NCBI GenBank assembly: GCA_934589665.1 | Contig: CAKTOJ010000003.1 | Location: forward strand, 1-44,954 | From: an uncultured Oscillospiraceae bacterium | GTDB taxonomy: Bacteria; Bacillota; Clostridia; Oscillospirales; Oscillospiraceae | Direction of reading: 5' to 3' | Length of the DNA stretch: 44,954 bases | In this document: piece after piece, positions 16,246 through 23,827 of the stretch | Position numbering within the stretch: the first letter of the stretch is position 1 | Layout of the letters: the number at the start of each line of letters is the position of its first letter | Notes under the pieces: model-generated | The model's input: the letters and a program-made list of their open reading frames with translations, nothing else | Told to the model about the DNA's origin: nothing | Databases searched by the model: none | Translations under genes and position numbers: made by a program

Positions 16246-17115
16246 ATGCGAATCTATCTCATCGACGACGACAGCGCCGTTTTGGGCGTCCTGCGCCTGC
16301 TGCTCGAGCAGGACGGCCACACCGTCGCGGGCAGCGCGCAGAGCGCGGCCGACGCGCTGGAGGATCTGCGCGACTGCGGCGCGGAGCTTGTTTTAGTGGA
16401 TCTCCTGATGCCGGACATGGACGGGATCAGCTTTGTCCGCCGGGCCAAGCGGGAATTTCCGGCGCTGCGCTTCGTCATGCTCTCGCAGGTCACCTCCAAG
16501 GACATGGTGGCCGAGGCCTACGCCGCCGGCGTCGATTTCTTTCTCTCCAAGCCGATCAACGCCGTGGAGGTCACCAGCGTGCTTGCAAGGGTCGGGCAGC
16601 TTGTGACCATGGAGCGCACCATGCGTCAGGTGCGCGCGCTCATTCAGGCGGACGCCCCGCCCGCGGGCGCGGACGCATCACCTGCTGGGCCCTCCGCCGC
16701 GCAGGGGTTGAGCGAGCAGCAGCTCGCCCAGCTCAAGGCCGTCCTGCACCGCCTCGGCCTGAGCGGCGATCCGGCCTACGCCGACCTCATTCAGGTCGTC
16801 GGCTTCCTCGCCGCGCAGGGCCGGCATGAGCAGATGACCGTCGCGCAGCTGTGCAGCCGCTTCAGCCCCTCCCCCAAGGCGATGGAGCAGCGCATCCGCC
16901 GCGCCGCCGCGGCCGGCATGGTCAATCTCGCCAACCTCGGCATCGAGGACTACGCCAACGACGTGTTCACGGAATACGCCGGCACGCTCTTCAACTTCGA
17001 GCAGGTCCGCAGAGAGATGAACTGCATCCGCGGAAAGAGCGGCGAGCACGGCAAAATTTCCGTCCGCCGCTTCCTCTACGCGCTCGCCGCGCTCTGCTCC
17101 AAGCAGGAACGCTAA
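16246..17115 (+). CDS. Response regulator with YcbB (GlnL-type) output domain
   Basis: 289 aa. The receiver domain (1-120) has D7-D8-D9, phospho-acceptor D52 in VLVDLLMPDMDG, a MLSQVTS switch and K105-type LSKPINA. A P/A-rich linker (about 133-152) leads to an output region (155-285) with HRLGLSGDPAYADLIQVV, SPSPKAMEQRIRRAAAAGMVNLANLGIEDYAN and a C-terminal IRGKSGEHGKISVRRFLYALA, the pattern of the YcbB domain. In B. subtilis GlnL/YcbB with kinase GlnK controls glutaminase and glutamine transport. Here a PTS IIC-like gene lies 171 bp downstream instead. After the stop only a weak nested hairpin (about 17136-17168) followed by TTTAAATTTTA is seen. Confidence 0.85.
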   Translation: MRIYLIDDDSAVLGVLRLLLEQDGHTVAGSAQSAADALEDLRDCGAELVLVDLLMPDMDGISFVRRAKREFPALRFVMLSQVTSKDMVAEAYAAGVDFFLSKPINAVEVTSVLARVGQLVTMERTMRQVRALIQADAPPAGADASPAGPSAAQGLSEQQLAQLKAVLHRLGLSGDPAYADLIQVVGFLAAQGRHEQMTVAQLCSRFSPSPKAMEQRIRRAAAAGMVNLANLGIEDYANDVFTEYAGTLFNFEQVRREMNCIRGKSGEHGKISVRRFLYALAALCSKQER

Positions 17116-17200
17116 ACCAAACCGGCCTTTTGGGGAAAAATCACGCGCCTGCGCGCGGCCTTTCCCTTTAAATTTTACGAACTCCAAACACCGCAAAATT

Positions 17201-17217
17201 TTTCTGTCACTTTCCGT
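17201..17217 (+). promoter_or_regulatory. Possible operator for the YcbB-type regulator
   Basis: TTTCTGT (17201-17207) and TTTCCGT (17211-17217) form an imperfect direct repeat with a 10-bp period. It resembles the TTTTGT-N4-TTTTGT direct repeat described for B. subtilis GlnL and lies just upstream of the transporter promoter region. Confidence 0.35.
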
Positions 17218-17223
17218 TATTTT

Positions 17224-17251
17224 TTGAAGCAACCCATTACACTTATTGTAT
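17224..17251 (+). promoter_or_regulatory. Possible promoter of the PTS IIC-like gene
   Basis: TTGAAG (17224-17229), a 16-bp spacer and TTGTAT (17246-17251). The -10 is poor, as expected if activation is needed. Confidence 0.35.
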
Positions 17252-17286
17252 CAGTTGTTTTAAAAAAATGAACGGAGGGTAACAGA

Positions 17287-18330
17287 ATGACGACGATTCT
17301 TCTCGGACTGGGACTTTTGCTTCTCACGCTTGCCGGTTTTTCCCTCTTCAGCCTGAAGGCGCCCCGCGGGGCCATCGCCATGTCGGGCCTTGCCAACGCC
17401 GCAGTCGCAACCTTTCTGGTGGAGGCTGTTCTGCGCTATATTTTCGGCGATCTCTTCGGCATCGGCTTCCTCGGCGAGGTCGGCGGCATGTCCGGCAGCA
17501 TGGCGGGCGTAGCGGCAGCCATCCTCGTCCCCATCGCCATGGGCGCAAACCCTGTCTTTGCCGTCGTGGGCGGCGTGGCCGTGGGCGGCTACGGCATCCT
17601 GCCGGGCTTTCTGGCGGGCTATGCCATCGGCTTTTTGTCCCCGCTGGTAGAAAAATACCTTCCGGCGGGGCTTGACACGATCTTCGGCGCGCTGCTCATC
17701 GCGCCCATCGCGCGGCTCATCGCCTTTGCGGCCGATCCTGCGGTGAATGCCGCCATGGAGTACATCGGCCTGACCATCACGGCGGCGACGGAGCAGTCCC
17801 CCATCGTCATGGGCTTCCTGCTCGGCGGCATCATGAAGATGATCTGCACCTCGCCCCTGAGCTCCATGGCCCTCACGGCGATGCTCGGCCTGACGGGACT
17901 TCCCATGGGGATCGCCGCCATCGCGTGCGTGTCGGGCTCGTTCACCAACGGCATCTTGTTCGCGCGGCTGCACCTCGGGGACCGCAGCAGCATCATCGCC
18001 GTCATGCTCGAGCCGCTGACGCAGGCGCATATCATCACGCGCCACCCCATCCCCATCTACGCCTCCGACTTCCTCGGCGGCGGGCTTGCGGGCGTCGGCG
18101 CGGCGCTGCTCGGCATCGTCGACAACGCCCCCGGCACGGCCTCTCCCATCCCCGGCCTGCTGGCGCCCTTTGCCTTCAACCCCGCGGACAAGGTGCTTCT
18201 GGCGCTGGTCATCGGCGCGGCAGCGGGCATTTTCGCCGGCTTTGCGGGCTCCTTCGTGTTCAAGCGTCTCCCACGCGGCACAAAGGAGACGTCCCCGCGG
18301 CCCGACGCGGCAGTCCTTGCGGACGCCTGA
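17287..18330 (+). CDS. PTS IIC-like membrane transporter (PTS_EIIC_2 family)
   Basis: 347 aa, about nine or ten membrane segments very rich in G and A. Segments such as GGMSGSMAGVAAAILVPIAMG, EQSPIVMGFLLGGIMKMICTSPLSS and LEPLTQAHIITRHPIPIYASDF are typical of the stand-alone IIC-like family that lacks IIA and IIB domains. It is probably a transporter of a sugar or other small solute, but phosphotransfer has not been shown for the family and no IIA/IIB gene is near. The start at 17287 follows GGAGGG. The last eight codons and the stop lie inside a dispersed repeat (18307-18381), so the C terminus has been changed by the element. Its position suggests control by the adjacent two-component system. 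Confidence 0.82.
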   Translation: MTTILLGLGLLLLTLAGFSLFSLKAPRGAIAMSGLANAAVATFLVEAVLRYIFGDLFGIGFLGEVGGMSGSMAGVAAAILVPIAMGANPVFAVVGGVAVGGYGILPGFLAGYAIGFLSPLVEKYLPAGLDTIFGALLIAPIARLIAFAADPAVNAAMEYIGLTITAATEQSPIVMGFLLGGIMKMICTSPLSSMALTAMLGLTGLPMGIAAIACVSGSFTNGILFARLHLGDRSSIIAVMLEPLTQAHIITRHPIPIYASDFLGGGLAGVGAALLGIVDNAPGTASPIPGLLAPFAFNPADKVLLALVIGAAAGIFAGFAGSFVFKRLPRGTKETSPRPDAAVLADA

Positions 18331-18381
18331 GGCGGAATCACATCTCATTTCAGCCGGCAGGGCGCGGTTTTCCGCGCCCTG
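18307..18381 (+). repeat. Dispersed repeat, copy A (ends in a hairpin)
   Basis: 75 nt that match 33100-33174 without gaps, by my count 65 of 75 positions. The unit starts GCGGCAGTCC, has CATCTC then TTTCAGCCGGCAG in the middle and ends with a CAGGGCGCGG/CCGCGCCCTG hairpin. It contains the stop codon of the PTS-like gene (18328-18330). Confidence 0.75.
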
Positions 18382-18391
18382 TCACTTTTTT
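18358..18391 (+). terminator. Terminator supplied by the dispersed repeat
   Basis: A perfect 10-bp stem (18358-18367 with 18372-18381), TTTT loop and a T-run at 18385-18391 after the PTS-like gene. The repeat thus doubles as the gene's terminator. Confidence 0.75.
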
Positions 18392-18438
18392 CCCGCGCGC
18401 TTATCGCCGCGGTCTCCTCCGGCCTATCGCATAAAACA

Positions 18439-18470
18439 GCAGACGGACGGCCATAGGGCCGTCCGTCTGC
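18439..18470 (-). terminator. Terminator of the 1229-aa SLH gene
   Basis: A perfect 14-bp GC-rich stem (18439-18452 with 18457-18470) with ATAG loop. On the minus strand it is followed by TGTTTTAT, so it serves the SLH gene; on the plus strand no T-run follows. Confidence 0.7.
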
Positions 18471-18538
18471 CGGTTTCCGCCTGTATTTTTCCTGATGCGC
18501 GCCCTCCGGAAAAAGGGAGCGTCCTTTTGTGCCTGCGG

Positions 18539-21500
18539 CTATTGGGTCTCCTGATCGTTGACCTCAAAGGAGCCGTCTGCCAGCCACATGCCGGCTACGC
18601 CGGCCCACGCCCGGCACCAGATGTGATAGGTGCCGGGCTTGTCGAAGCCCTCAACATTGCTGACCGAGTAGATCTTCTCGCCGTCCGAGCCCTGTGCCGC
18701 CTGTTCGGGGAGGAGCGTTACCCATACCAGTACGCTGGAATCGCTCCGGGGATCACCGTTATCGGGCGGGCTTACCGTGCCCGAAGTTGTATAGGCCACC
18801 TGCACCGGCGCGTTTCCGATGTATTTTGCCGTTACGCTGATGTTTCTGCGGGTGGTATCTCCATCCGTGGTCATCTGCGTGTTCACGCTCAGCTGAGGGT
18901 TGCACAGCCAGATGTCCATTTCCTGCGTCAAGCTCGCATCCGGGAAATACCAGCCTTTGCTCTTATCCAGCGTCAGGGCCTCCTTTGGGATGGTCACAGT
19001 GACCACTCCTGTCTCATGCGCCGGGTCGGTGCCGCTGCCCGTGGGGTGGACGCTCTGCGCGAGCTGGCCCGACGAAAGGGAAGCCGTGAGGCACAGGCCG
19101 TTTGCGGACGGCTTGCCGTCCGTTATCTTGGGATCGTTGATCTGATAGTCGCTGGGTCTACTCGCATCACCCTGCCGTCCCACAATGCCGATCTTGCCGA
19201 CGTCCACGCTCGTGATGGCTTCGACGCCCTCCAGATTGATATAAATCTCGCCGGTGCTGTTTGGCCCGGAGGCGAACCGGGGAGCGCCGGGCTGGTTATC
19301 GCTCAGGCGCATCGGTGCGCCGATGATGGCGGTGTATTCCCCGTTTTCCCCCAGCTTGCCGATCACCCTTCCATAATAGTCCTTTACCGTCGCAACAAAC
19401 CAAACCTCCTTCGGCTCCTCCGGTGTGCCGGTGATCAATGCCCCGTGGGAGGTCCCATACTTGATTCCATCTCGCTCATAATAGCCGATGGTATCATTTT
19501 CCGACTTGATCTCAACATACTGCGCGCCCGCTCCCTGCGCTTCCCACACGATCTCTACGGTCGTATCATCGACCGTCCACGCGCCAATATACAGCGGGTA
19601 AGCGCTGCCGTTTTTCAGCGGCTGCAGCTCGGTGGAATAGGCAAAGCTTCCGTACTGCGGGTTGACGGCGCCTCCGTTCCGCACGGCCTCCAGAAGCATC
19701 TCGTCCGTATAGAGCGTACCCACATTCGGCGTGATCTCCCCGAACGCTTCGGCCGCCTCCCGCAGCTCCCGTGCCAGCCGGTCACATTCCGCCTGCGAGG
19801 CAAAGGTGTCGCTGTTCTGCTTGCTCCGCGCGTCGTCGTAAGCGTCCTCCAGCGCGGCGGTCTGGCTGCGTTCGACAAATTTCACGCCCTTCGCTACGCT
19901 GTCCGGCCTCGTGCCGTTCGGCGCGGCAAAGATCTTTGTGCTGTCCGCGATGGCTTCGTCCTGCGAATCCGTCAGCGTATCCAGCTGCGCCTTGGCCTCA
20001 TCCAGCGCGCCCTCCAGCGCCGCCGTGTCCAGCTTCTTTATCTTCACGGAGCAATACACGTGCGTTGTGCTGCCGTCGTCCTCATACCCCGTCGGAAGCG
20101 CCGCGTCCATCGAGAGGGACACCTCCTGCTGGATGTCGGGATTCGGATAATAGTTATAGGTGAAGTACCAGTCATTCGCCGGAACCGTCACCGCGATGTA
20201 GGAGCCGTCCTGGCACTGGAGCAGGAGATCCGTGGGCAGGCCCGGCTCTGCCGCCGCGAGGACCAGCTCCATTGTGTTCGCATAGCCGATGGAGGCGGTG
20301 GAAAGGGGGACGTGATTGACGACCAGCTTTTTTCCGGGCGTCACGCCGCTCTCCATCACGGTCACAGTGGCCGTGATCGTTGCGGTCGTTTCGCCGTGAT
20401 AGTAGTACCCGGCGGGCATGCTCACCGTTCCCGTGAAGGTGTTCACGCCGGGGCTCGCCCATTCGCCGTCCGGCGTCCAGGTCACGTTCGCCGTCAGTTC
20501 ATCGTCTCTCTGGGTCGTCACCGTGACCTGCACGGGCAGCCGCGCGTCGCTTTCGACCGCGCCGTAGGGCAGCTCAAGCCCCGTCACCTCCGAAATGCCT
20601 GTAACGGTCTGATTCGGGTTGGCCTTAACCGTCAGCCCGGCGGTCACGGTCAGCGTGCCGTCGCAGGTATAGCCGTCGGGGATCGTCACCGTGCCGGTGG
20701 CGGTGTAGACGGCGTCCGCGCGGGGATTCGCGTCGTATGCCCTATCCAGCGCCCAACTCACCGCCGCGGAGAGCGCGCCCGCCTTGCCGTCCTCCGTCAC
20801 ATTCAGCGTGACGGAGGCGGGGAAACGGCTCATGGCATCCGCTTCGCTCGTACCGTAGGACACCGTCACGTCCGCGACCGTCTCCGCGCCGGTAACGATC
20901 CGGACGGGCGCGGTGCTCCCGCCGCCCGAGCCGCCGGAGCTGCTGCCGCCCGAGCCGCCGGAGCTGCTGCCGCCGGAGCTGCTCTCGCCGGACGTGGCCG
21001 GAGCCTTTGCGCCATCCGTCGTCCCGGTCTTTTCCACGCTCAACGTGCCGCTGACGGTCACGCCATTCACCGACACGACCAGCGAGACGACCGTACCGCT
21101 GCCGGTCAGCTTTATTTTGGCGTCAGCGTTCAGCGCGCCGACCGACGCGCCGCGCCTGACCTCAAGCTTCGCGTCCTCCGCATCCCTGCCGACGGAAAGC
21201 TCGCCCACGTCCGCGCCCAGCGACACGCTGGCGCGGCTCACAAGCTCCACGCGCTCCGCGGGAACCTCGATCTGAATTTCCTTTGCGGAATCCTCCGCAA
21301 GGTCGATCACGAGCGCGCCGAGCGCGCCCTTGAACGTACTCCCCTGCGTGATGCGGCACGGCAGGCCGATCTCCACGCGGCGGAGCGCTGTGTCGCCCAT
21401 CAGGCGCAGATGCACGCCCTCCTTCTCCAGCCGGACCGCACCGCTGACCCGAACGCCGTCGAAATAAACGGAGTTCGCACCGCCGCCCCTGACGATCACG

Positions 21501-22228
21501 CTGCCGAGGACCGTCACATTTTTCAGCGTAACGTTCCCCTCGCCCACGCCCTCGGCGATGATAAGGTCGCCTGCGACCGTCTCATTTTCCAGCACCGTCC
21601 CGGCCTGTTCAATGACCGTTTCCCGCATGCTCTTGCGCACGCGGTCGAGCGTGACCACGGCCTCCGCGCGGGTCATGGGGTCGGACGCGCCGAACGCGCC
21701 GTCGGGATAGCCATTCATGCAGCCTGCCTCCGCAGCCGCGCCCACGCTGCCCCTTGCCCACGCGGGGATCGACGCGGCGTCGGCAAAGGTGCCCGCGCGC
21801 TCCTCATTCGCGGCGAGCCCCGCCGCACGCGCAAGCATCGCCGCGGCTTCGGCGCGGGTGAGCGCCTGGTTCGGGCGGAACGCGCCGCCGCTGCCCTGCG
21901 CGTAGCCCGCCGCCACAGCGCGGGCGACCTCGGCATGGAACCAGTCGCGCTCGGTCACGTCGGAAAAGGAAATCGCGCTCTCCGCCGTGAAGCCCATGGC
22001 GCGGTTCACCAGCTTGACGAATTCCGCGCGGGTCATCGTGCCGTCCGGCCGGAAGCTGCCGTCGCCGCAGCCGTCGATCAGGCCCTCGTCCTGCCACTCG
22101 CTGAGCGTTTTCTCCGCCCAATGTCCAGCGGTGTCACGGAATGCTGCCGCCGCGGGGACGGCGGTCAGCAGCGCTGCCGTCAGCACGGCCAATAGCAGCA
22201 GTCTTTGGATCGGTCTATGCTTCTTCAT
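18539..22228 (-). CDS. SLH-anchored modular surface protein, 1229 aa
   Basis: Signal peptide (1-29). Three SLH repeats fill residues 30-200 (FRDTAGHWAEK start, TRAE ends). Residues 205-400 are short alternating hydrophobic strands (GDLIIAEGVGEGNVTLKNVTVLGSVIVRGGG) typical of a beta-solenoid. A Ser/Gly linker (413-440) follows, then two or more Ig-like modules (445-640) and a helical stretch ALDEAKAQLDTLTDSQDE that resembles FIVAR/coiled modules. No catalytic motif is seen. The likely role is an adhesive or structural wall protein. AGAGAGGAGAAA precedes the ATG at 22228 and a strong promoter lies 94 nt upstream. It is probably monocistronic, being bounded by terminators on both sides. Confidence 0.85.
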   Translation of the reverse strand: MKKHRPIQRLLLLAVLTAALLTAVPAAAAFRDTAGHWAEKTLSEWQDEGLIDGCGDGSFRPDGTMTRAEFVKLVNRAMGFTAESAISFSDVTERDWFHAEVARAVAAGYAQGSGGAFRPNQALTRAEAAAMLARAAGLAANEERAGTFADAASIPAWARGSVGAAAEAGCMNGYPDGAFGASDPMTRAEAVVTLDRVRKSMRETVIEQAGTVLENETVAGDLIIAEGVGEGNVTLKNVTVLGSVIVRGGGANSVYFDGVRVSGAVRLEKEGVHLRLMGDTALRRVEIGLPCRITQGSTFKGALGALVIDLAEDSAKEIQIEVPAERVELVSRASVSLGADVGELSVGRDAEDAKLEVRRGASVGALNADAKIKLTGSGTVVSLVVSVNGVTVSGTLSVEKTGTTDGAKAPATSGESSSGGSSSGGSGGSSSGGSGGGSTAPVRIVTGAETVADVTVSYGTSEADAMSRFPASVTLNVTEDGKAGALSAAVSWALDRAYDANPRADAVYTATGTVTIPDGYTCDGTLTVTAGLTVKANPNQTVTGISEVTGLELPYGAVESDARLPVQVTVTTQRDDELTANVTWTPDGEWASPGVNTFTGTVSMPAGYYYHGETTATITATVTVMESGVTPGKKLVVNHVPLSTASIGYANTMELVLAAAEPGLPTDLLLQCQDGSYIAVTVPANDWYFTYNYYPNPDIQQEVSLSMDAALPTGYEDDGSTTHVYCSVKIKKLDTAALEGALDEAKAQLDTLTDSQDEAIADSTKIFAAPNGTRPDSVAKGVKFVERSQTAALEDAYDDARSKQNSDTFASQAECDRLARELREAAEAFGEITPNVGTLYTDEMLLEAVRNGGAVNPQYGSFAYSTELQPLKNGSAYPLYIGAWTVDDTTVEIVWEAQGAGAQYVEIKSENDTIGYYERDGIKYGTSHGALITGTPEEPKEVWFVATVKDYYGRVIGKLGENGEYTAIIGAPMRLSDNQPGAPRFASGPNSTGEIYINLEGVEAITSVDVGKIGIVGRQGDASRPSDYQINDPKITDGKPSANGLCLTASLSSGQLAQSVHPTGSGTDPAHETGVVTVTIPKEALTLDKSKGWYFPDASLTQEMDIWLCNPQLSVNTQMTTDGDTTRRNISVTAKYIGNAPVQVAYTTSGTVSPPDNGDPRSDSSVLVWVTLLPEQAAQGSDGEKIYSVSNVEGFDKPGTYHIWCRAWAGVAGMWLADGSFEVNDQETQ

Positions 22229-22321
22229 ACTCGTTTCTCCTCTCTCAAATGCGCCGCAGCTCGGGCAGGCCTTCCCCGCGGGGAAAGCGTCTGTGTTCCC
22301 GAATCAAAGGATCATAAGAGC

Positions 22322-22350
22322 ATTATAGCCGACGTTTCCCGGCATGTAAA
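22322..22350 (-). promoter_or_regulatory. Promoter of the 1229-aa SLH gene
   Basis: On the minus strand TTTACA (22345-22350), 17 bp and TATAAT (22322-22327): near-consensus. The leader after it holds a CTTTCCCC/GGGGAAGG-type hairpin (about 22271-22288). Confidence 0.8.
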
Positions 22351-22426
22351 TCATCCCAAAGTAGGAGACCGTCTTCCCAATCCCGTCCCATCCGCCGATG
22401 TACGGTGAGCATGGCGTTTTTCCCTC

Positions 22427-22459
22427 AAAAAATGCAGGACGGCTGTGCCGTCCTGCATT
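22427..22459 (-). terminator. Terminator of the SLH protease operon
   Basis: A perfect 13-bp stem (22431-22443 with 22447-22459) with a 3-nt loop starts 3 nt after the protease stop, and a T-run follows on the minus strand. Confidence 0.9.
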
Positions 22460-22462
22460 CGT

Positions 22463-23821
22463 TTATTTGTGATATGCTCTCTGGAGGAACGCCACGATCT
22501 GTGCGCGGGTGCACTCCTCGTCGGGCGCGAAGCGCCCCTCTCCCACGCCGTTGGTCACGCCCGCGCCGACCGCCCAGCGAACAGCCTCGGTGTACCACGC
22601 ACCCTCACTCACGTCGGAAAACGCCGCGTCCCCCTGCCCTTCGGGCAGGCCAAGCGCGCGGTGCAGAAAGGCCGCCGCCTGCGCGCGGGTGCACGTCTCC
22701 TCCGGCGAGAAGTGCGCCGCATCCGTGCCGTTGGTCACGCCGTTCTCGACCGCCCAGCACACAGCGCGCTCCAGCACGCCGCCCGCGCTCACATCGGCAA
22801 AGCCGCTCTCCGTCCACGCCGTCTTTGGGCTGCCCGCCGCGCGGTAGAGGAACGTCACCATTTCTGCGCGGCTGCAGGGCGCGTCGGGCGCGAAGCGCTC
22901 CATATCGGACTGCGCGATGCCGCGCTCCGCCGCCCACGCAACCGCGCCGTAATACCACGCAGCCTCGCTCACGTCGGAAAACGCCGCGGTGCAAGCCGCG
23001 AGCGTCCGCTGCGGGTCAAGCACGCGCCAGCCGTCGATGATCTGCGCCGTGTTGAACAGCGCCGCGCGCACCTCGTCCGCCGTCCACTCGGGATGCAGCG
23101 TCCAAAGCTGCGCCGCCGTGCCGCTCACGACTGCCGCGGCGAAGCTCGTCCCCTCGCCGCGGATGCGCGTGCCGCGAATGCTCGCAAGGCGCAAGTCCGC
23201 GCCCCGCGCGAGCAGATTCACCGTATCGCCGCGCTGCGAGAAGTCCGCAAGGCTGCCGTCGGTATTGCACGCGCCGACACACAGCACACTTTCATACCCG
23301 CCCGGGTAGTACACCGCCTCGGGGTCGGTCCGGCCCGCGTTGCCCGCGCTGGCAACGACCAGTGCGCCGCGCTCCGCGGCGTAGTCCACCGCGTCGCGGA
23401 GCGTTTTGCTCTCTGTCGGCGTGCCGGAGGAGATGTTGATGACACGGCAGCCGTACACGTCCACCGCGTCGTAGACGGCCTGCGCGGTCATGGCGGTGCC
23501 GCCGCTGACCTCACGAGCGTCCTCGTCCGCCGAGCAGTACACCAGCGGCACGAGCGTCGCCGTGGGACAGATGCCCGTGACGCGGGCCTTTTCGCTGCCC
23601 GCAATGATGGCGGCGACCGCCGTGCCGTGGCCGAGCTTATCCTCGGTGCCGTCCTGCGGACGGATGTAGTTATACCCCGCGGCGATGCGCTCCGCGCTCA
23701 CCGCTTCGACGGAGATGCCGCTGTCGATGACCGCGACGCGGATCTCCTCAGCCTCCGCCGCCTGCGCGGCGGAGGCGAGGAGCAGGAGCGCTGCAAGGAT
23801 CGGGAAAAGCCGTTTTCTCAT
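22463..23821 (-). CDS. SLH-anchored subtilisin-like serine protease
   Basis: 452 aa. The signal peptide (1-22) leads directly into an S8 catalytic domain without a visible propeptide. The triad is D33 (VIDSG), H65 (LGHGTAVAAI) and S226 (GEGTSFAAAVVSG), with oxyanion N161 (ASAGNAG). From about residue 278 to the end come three SLH repeats, so the enzyme should sit on the wall facing outward. It begins 6 nt after the stop of the 3015-aa repeat protein and must be translated from the same mRNA; its ribosome site is weak (TGGAAG). A role in trimming surface proteins, including its co-transcribed partner, is plausible but inferred. Lack of a prodomain is unusual for secreted subtilisins. Confidence 0.9.
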   Translation of the reverse strand: MRKRLFPILAALLLLASAAQAAEAEEIRVAVIDSGISVEAVSAERIAAGYNYIRPQDGTEDKLGHGTAVAAIIAGSEKARVTGICPTATLVPLVYCSADEDAREVSGGTAMTAQAVYDAVDVYGCRVINISSGTPTESKTLRDAVDYAAERGALVVASAGNAGRTDPEAVYYPGGYESVLCVGACNTDGSLADFSQRGDTVNLLARGADLRLASIRGTRIRGEGTSFAAAVVSGTAAQLWTLHPEWTADEVRAALFNTAQIIDGWRVLDPQRTLAACTAAFSDVSEAAWYYGAVAWAAERGIAQSDMERFAPDAPCSRAEMVTFLYRAAGSPKTAWTESGFADVSAGGVLERAVCWAVENGVTNGTDAAHFSPEETCTRAQAAAFLHRALGLPEGQGDAAFSDVSEGAWYTEAVRWAVGAGVTNGVGEGRFAPDEECTRAQIVAFLQRAYHK

Positions 23822-23827
23822 GCTGTC

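Noticed and set aside
18086..22195. Open frame of 1369 codons on the plus strand opposite the 1229-aa SLH gene
   Set aside because: Arg/His-rich translation without domains; a product of GC-rich codon bias on the real gene, which has signal peptide, SLH repeats, ribosome site and promoter.
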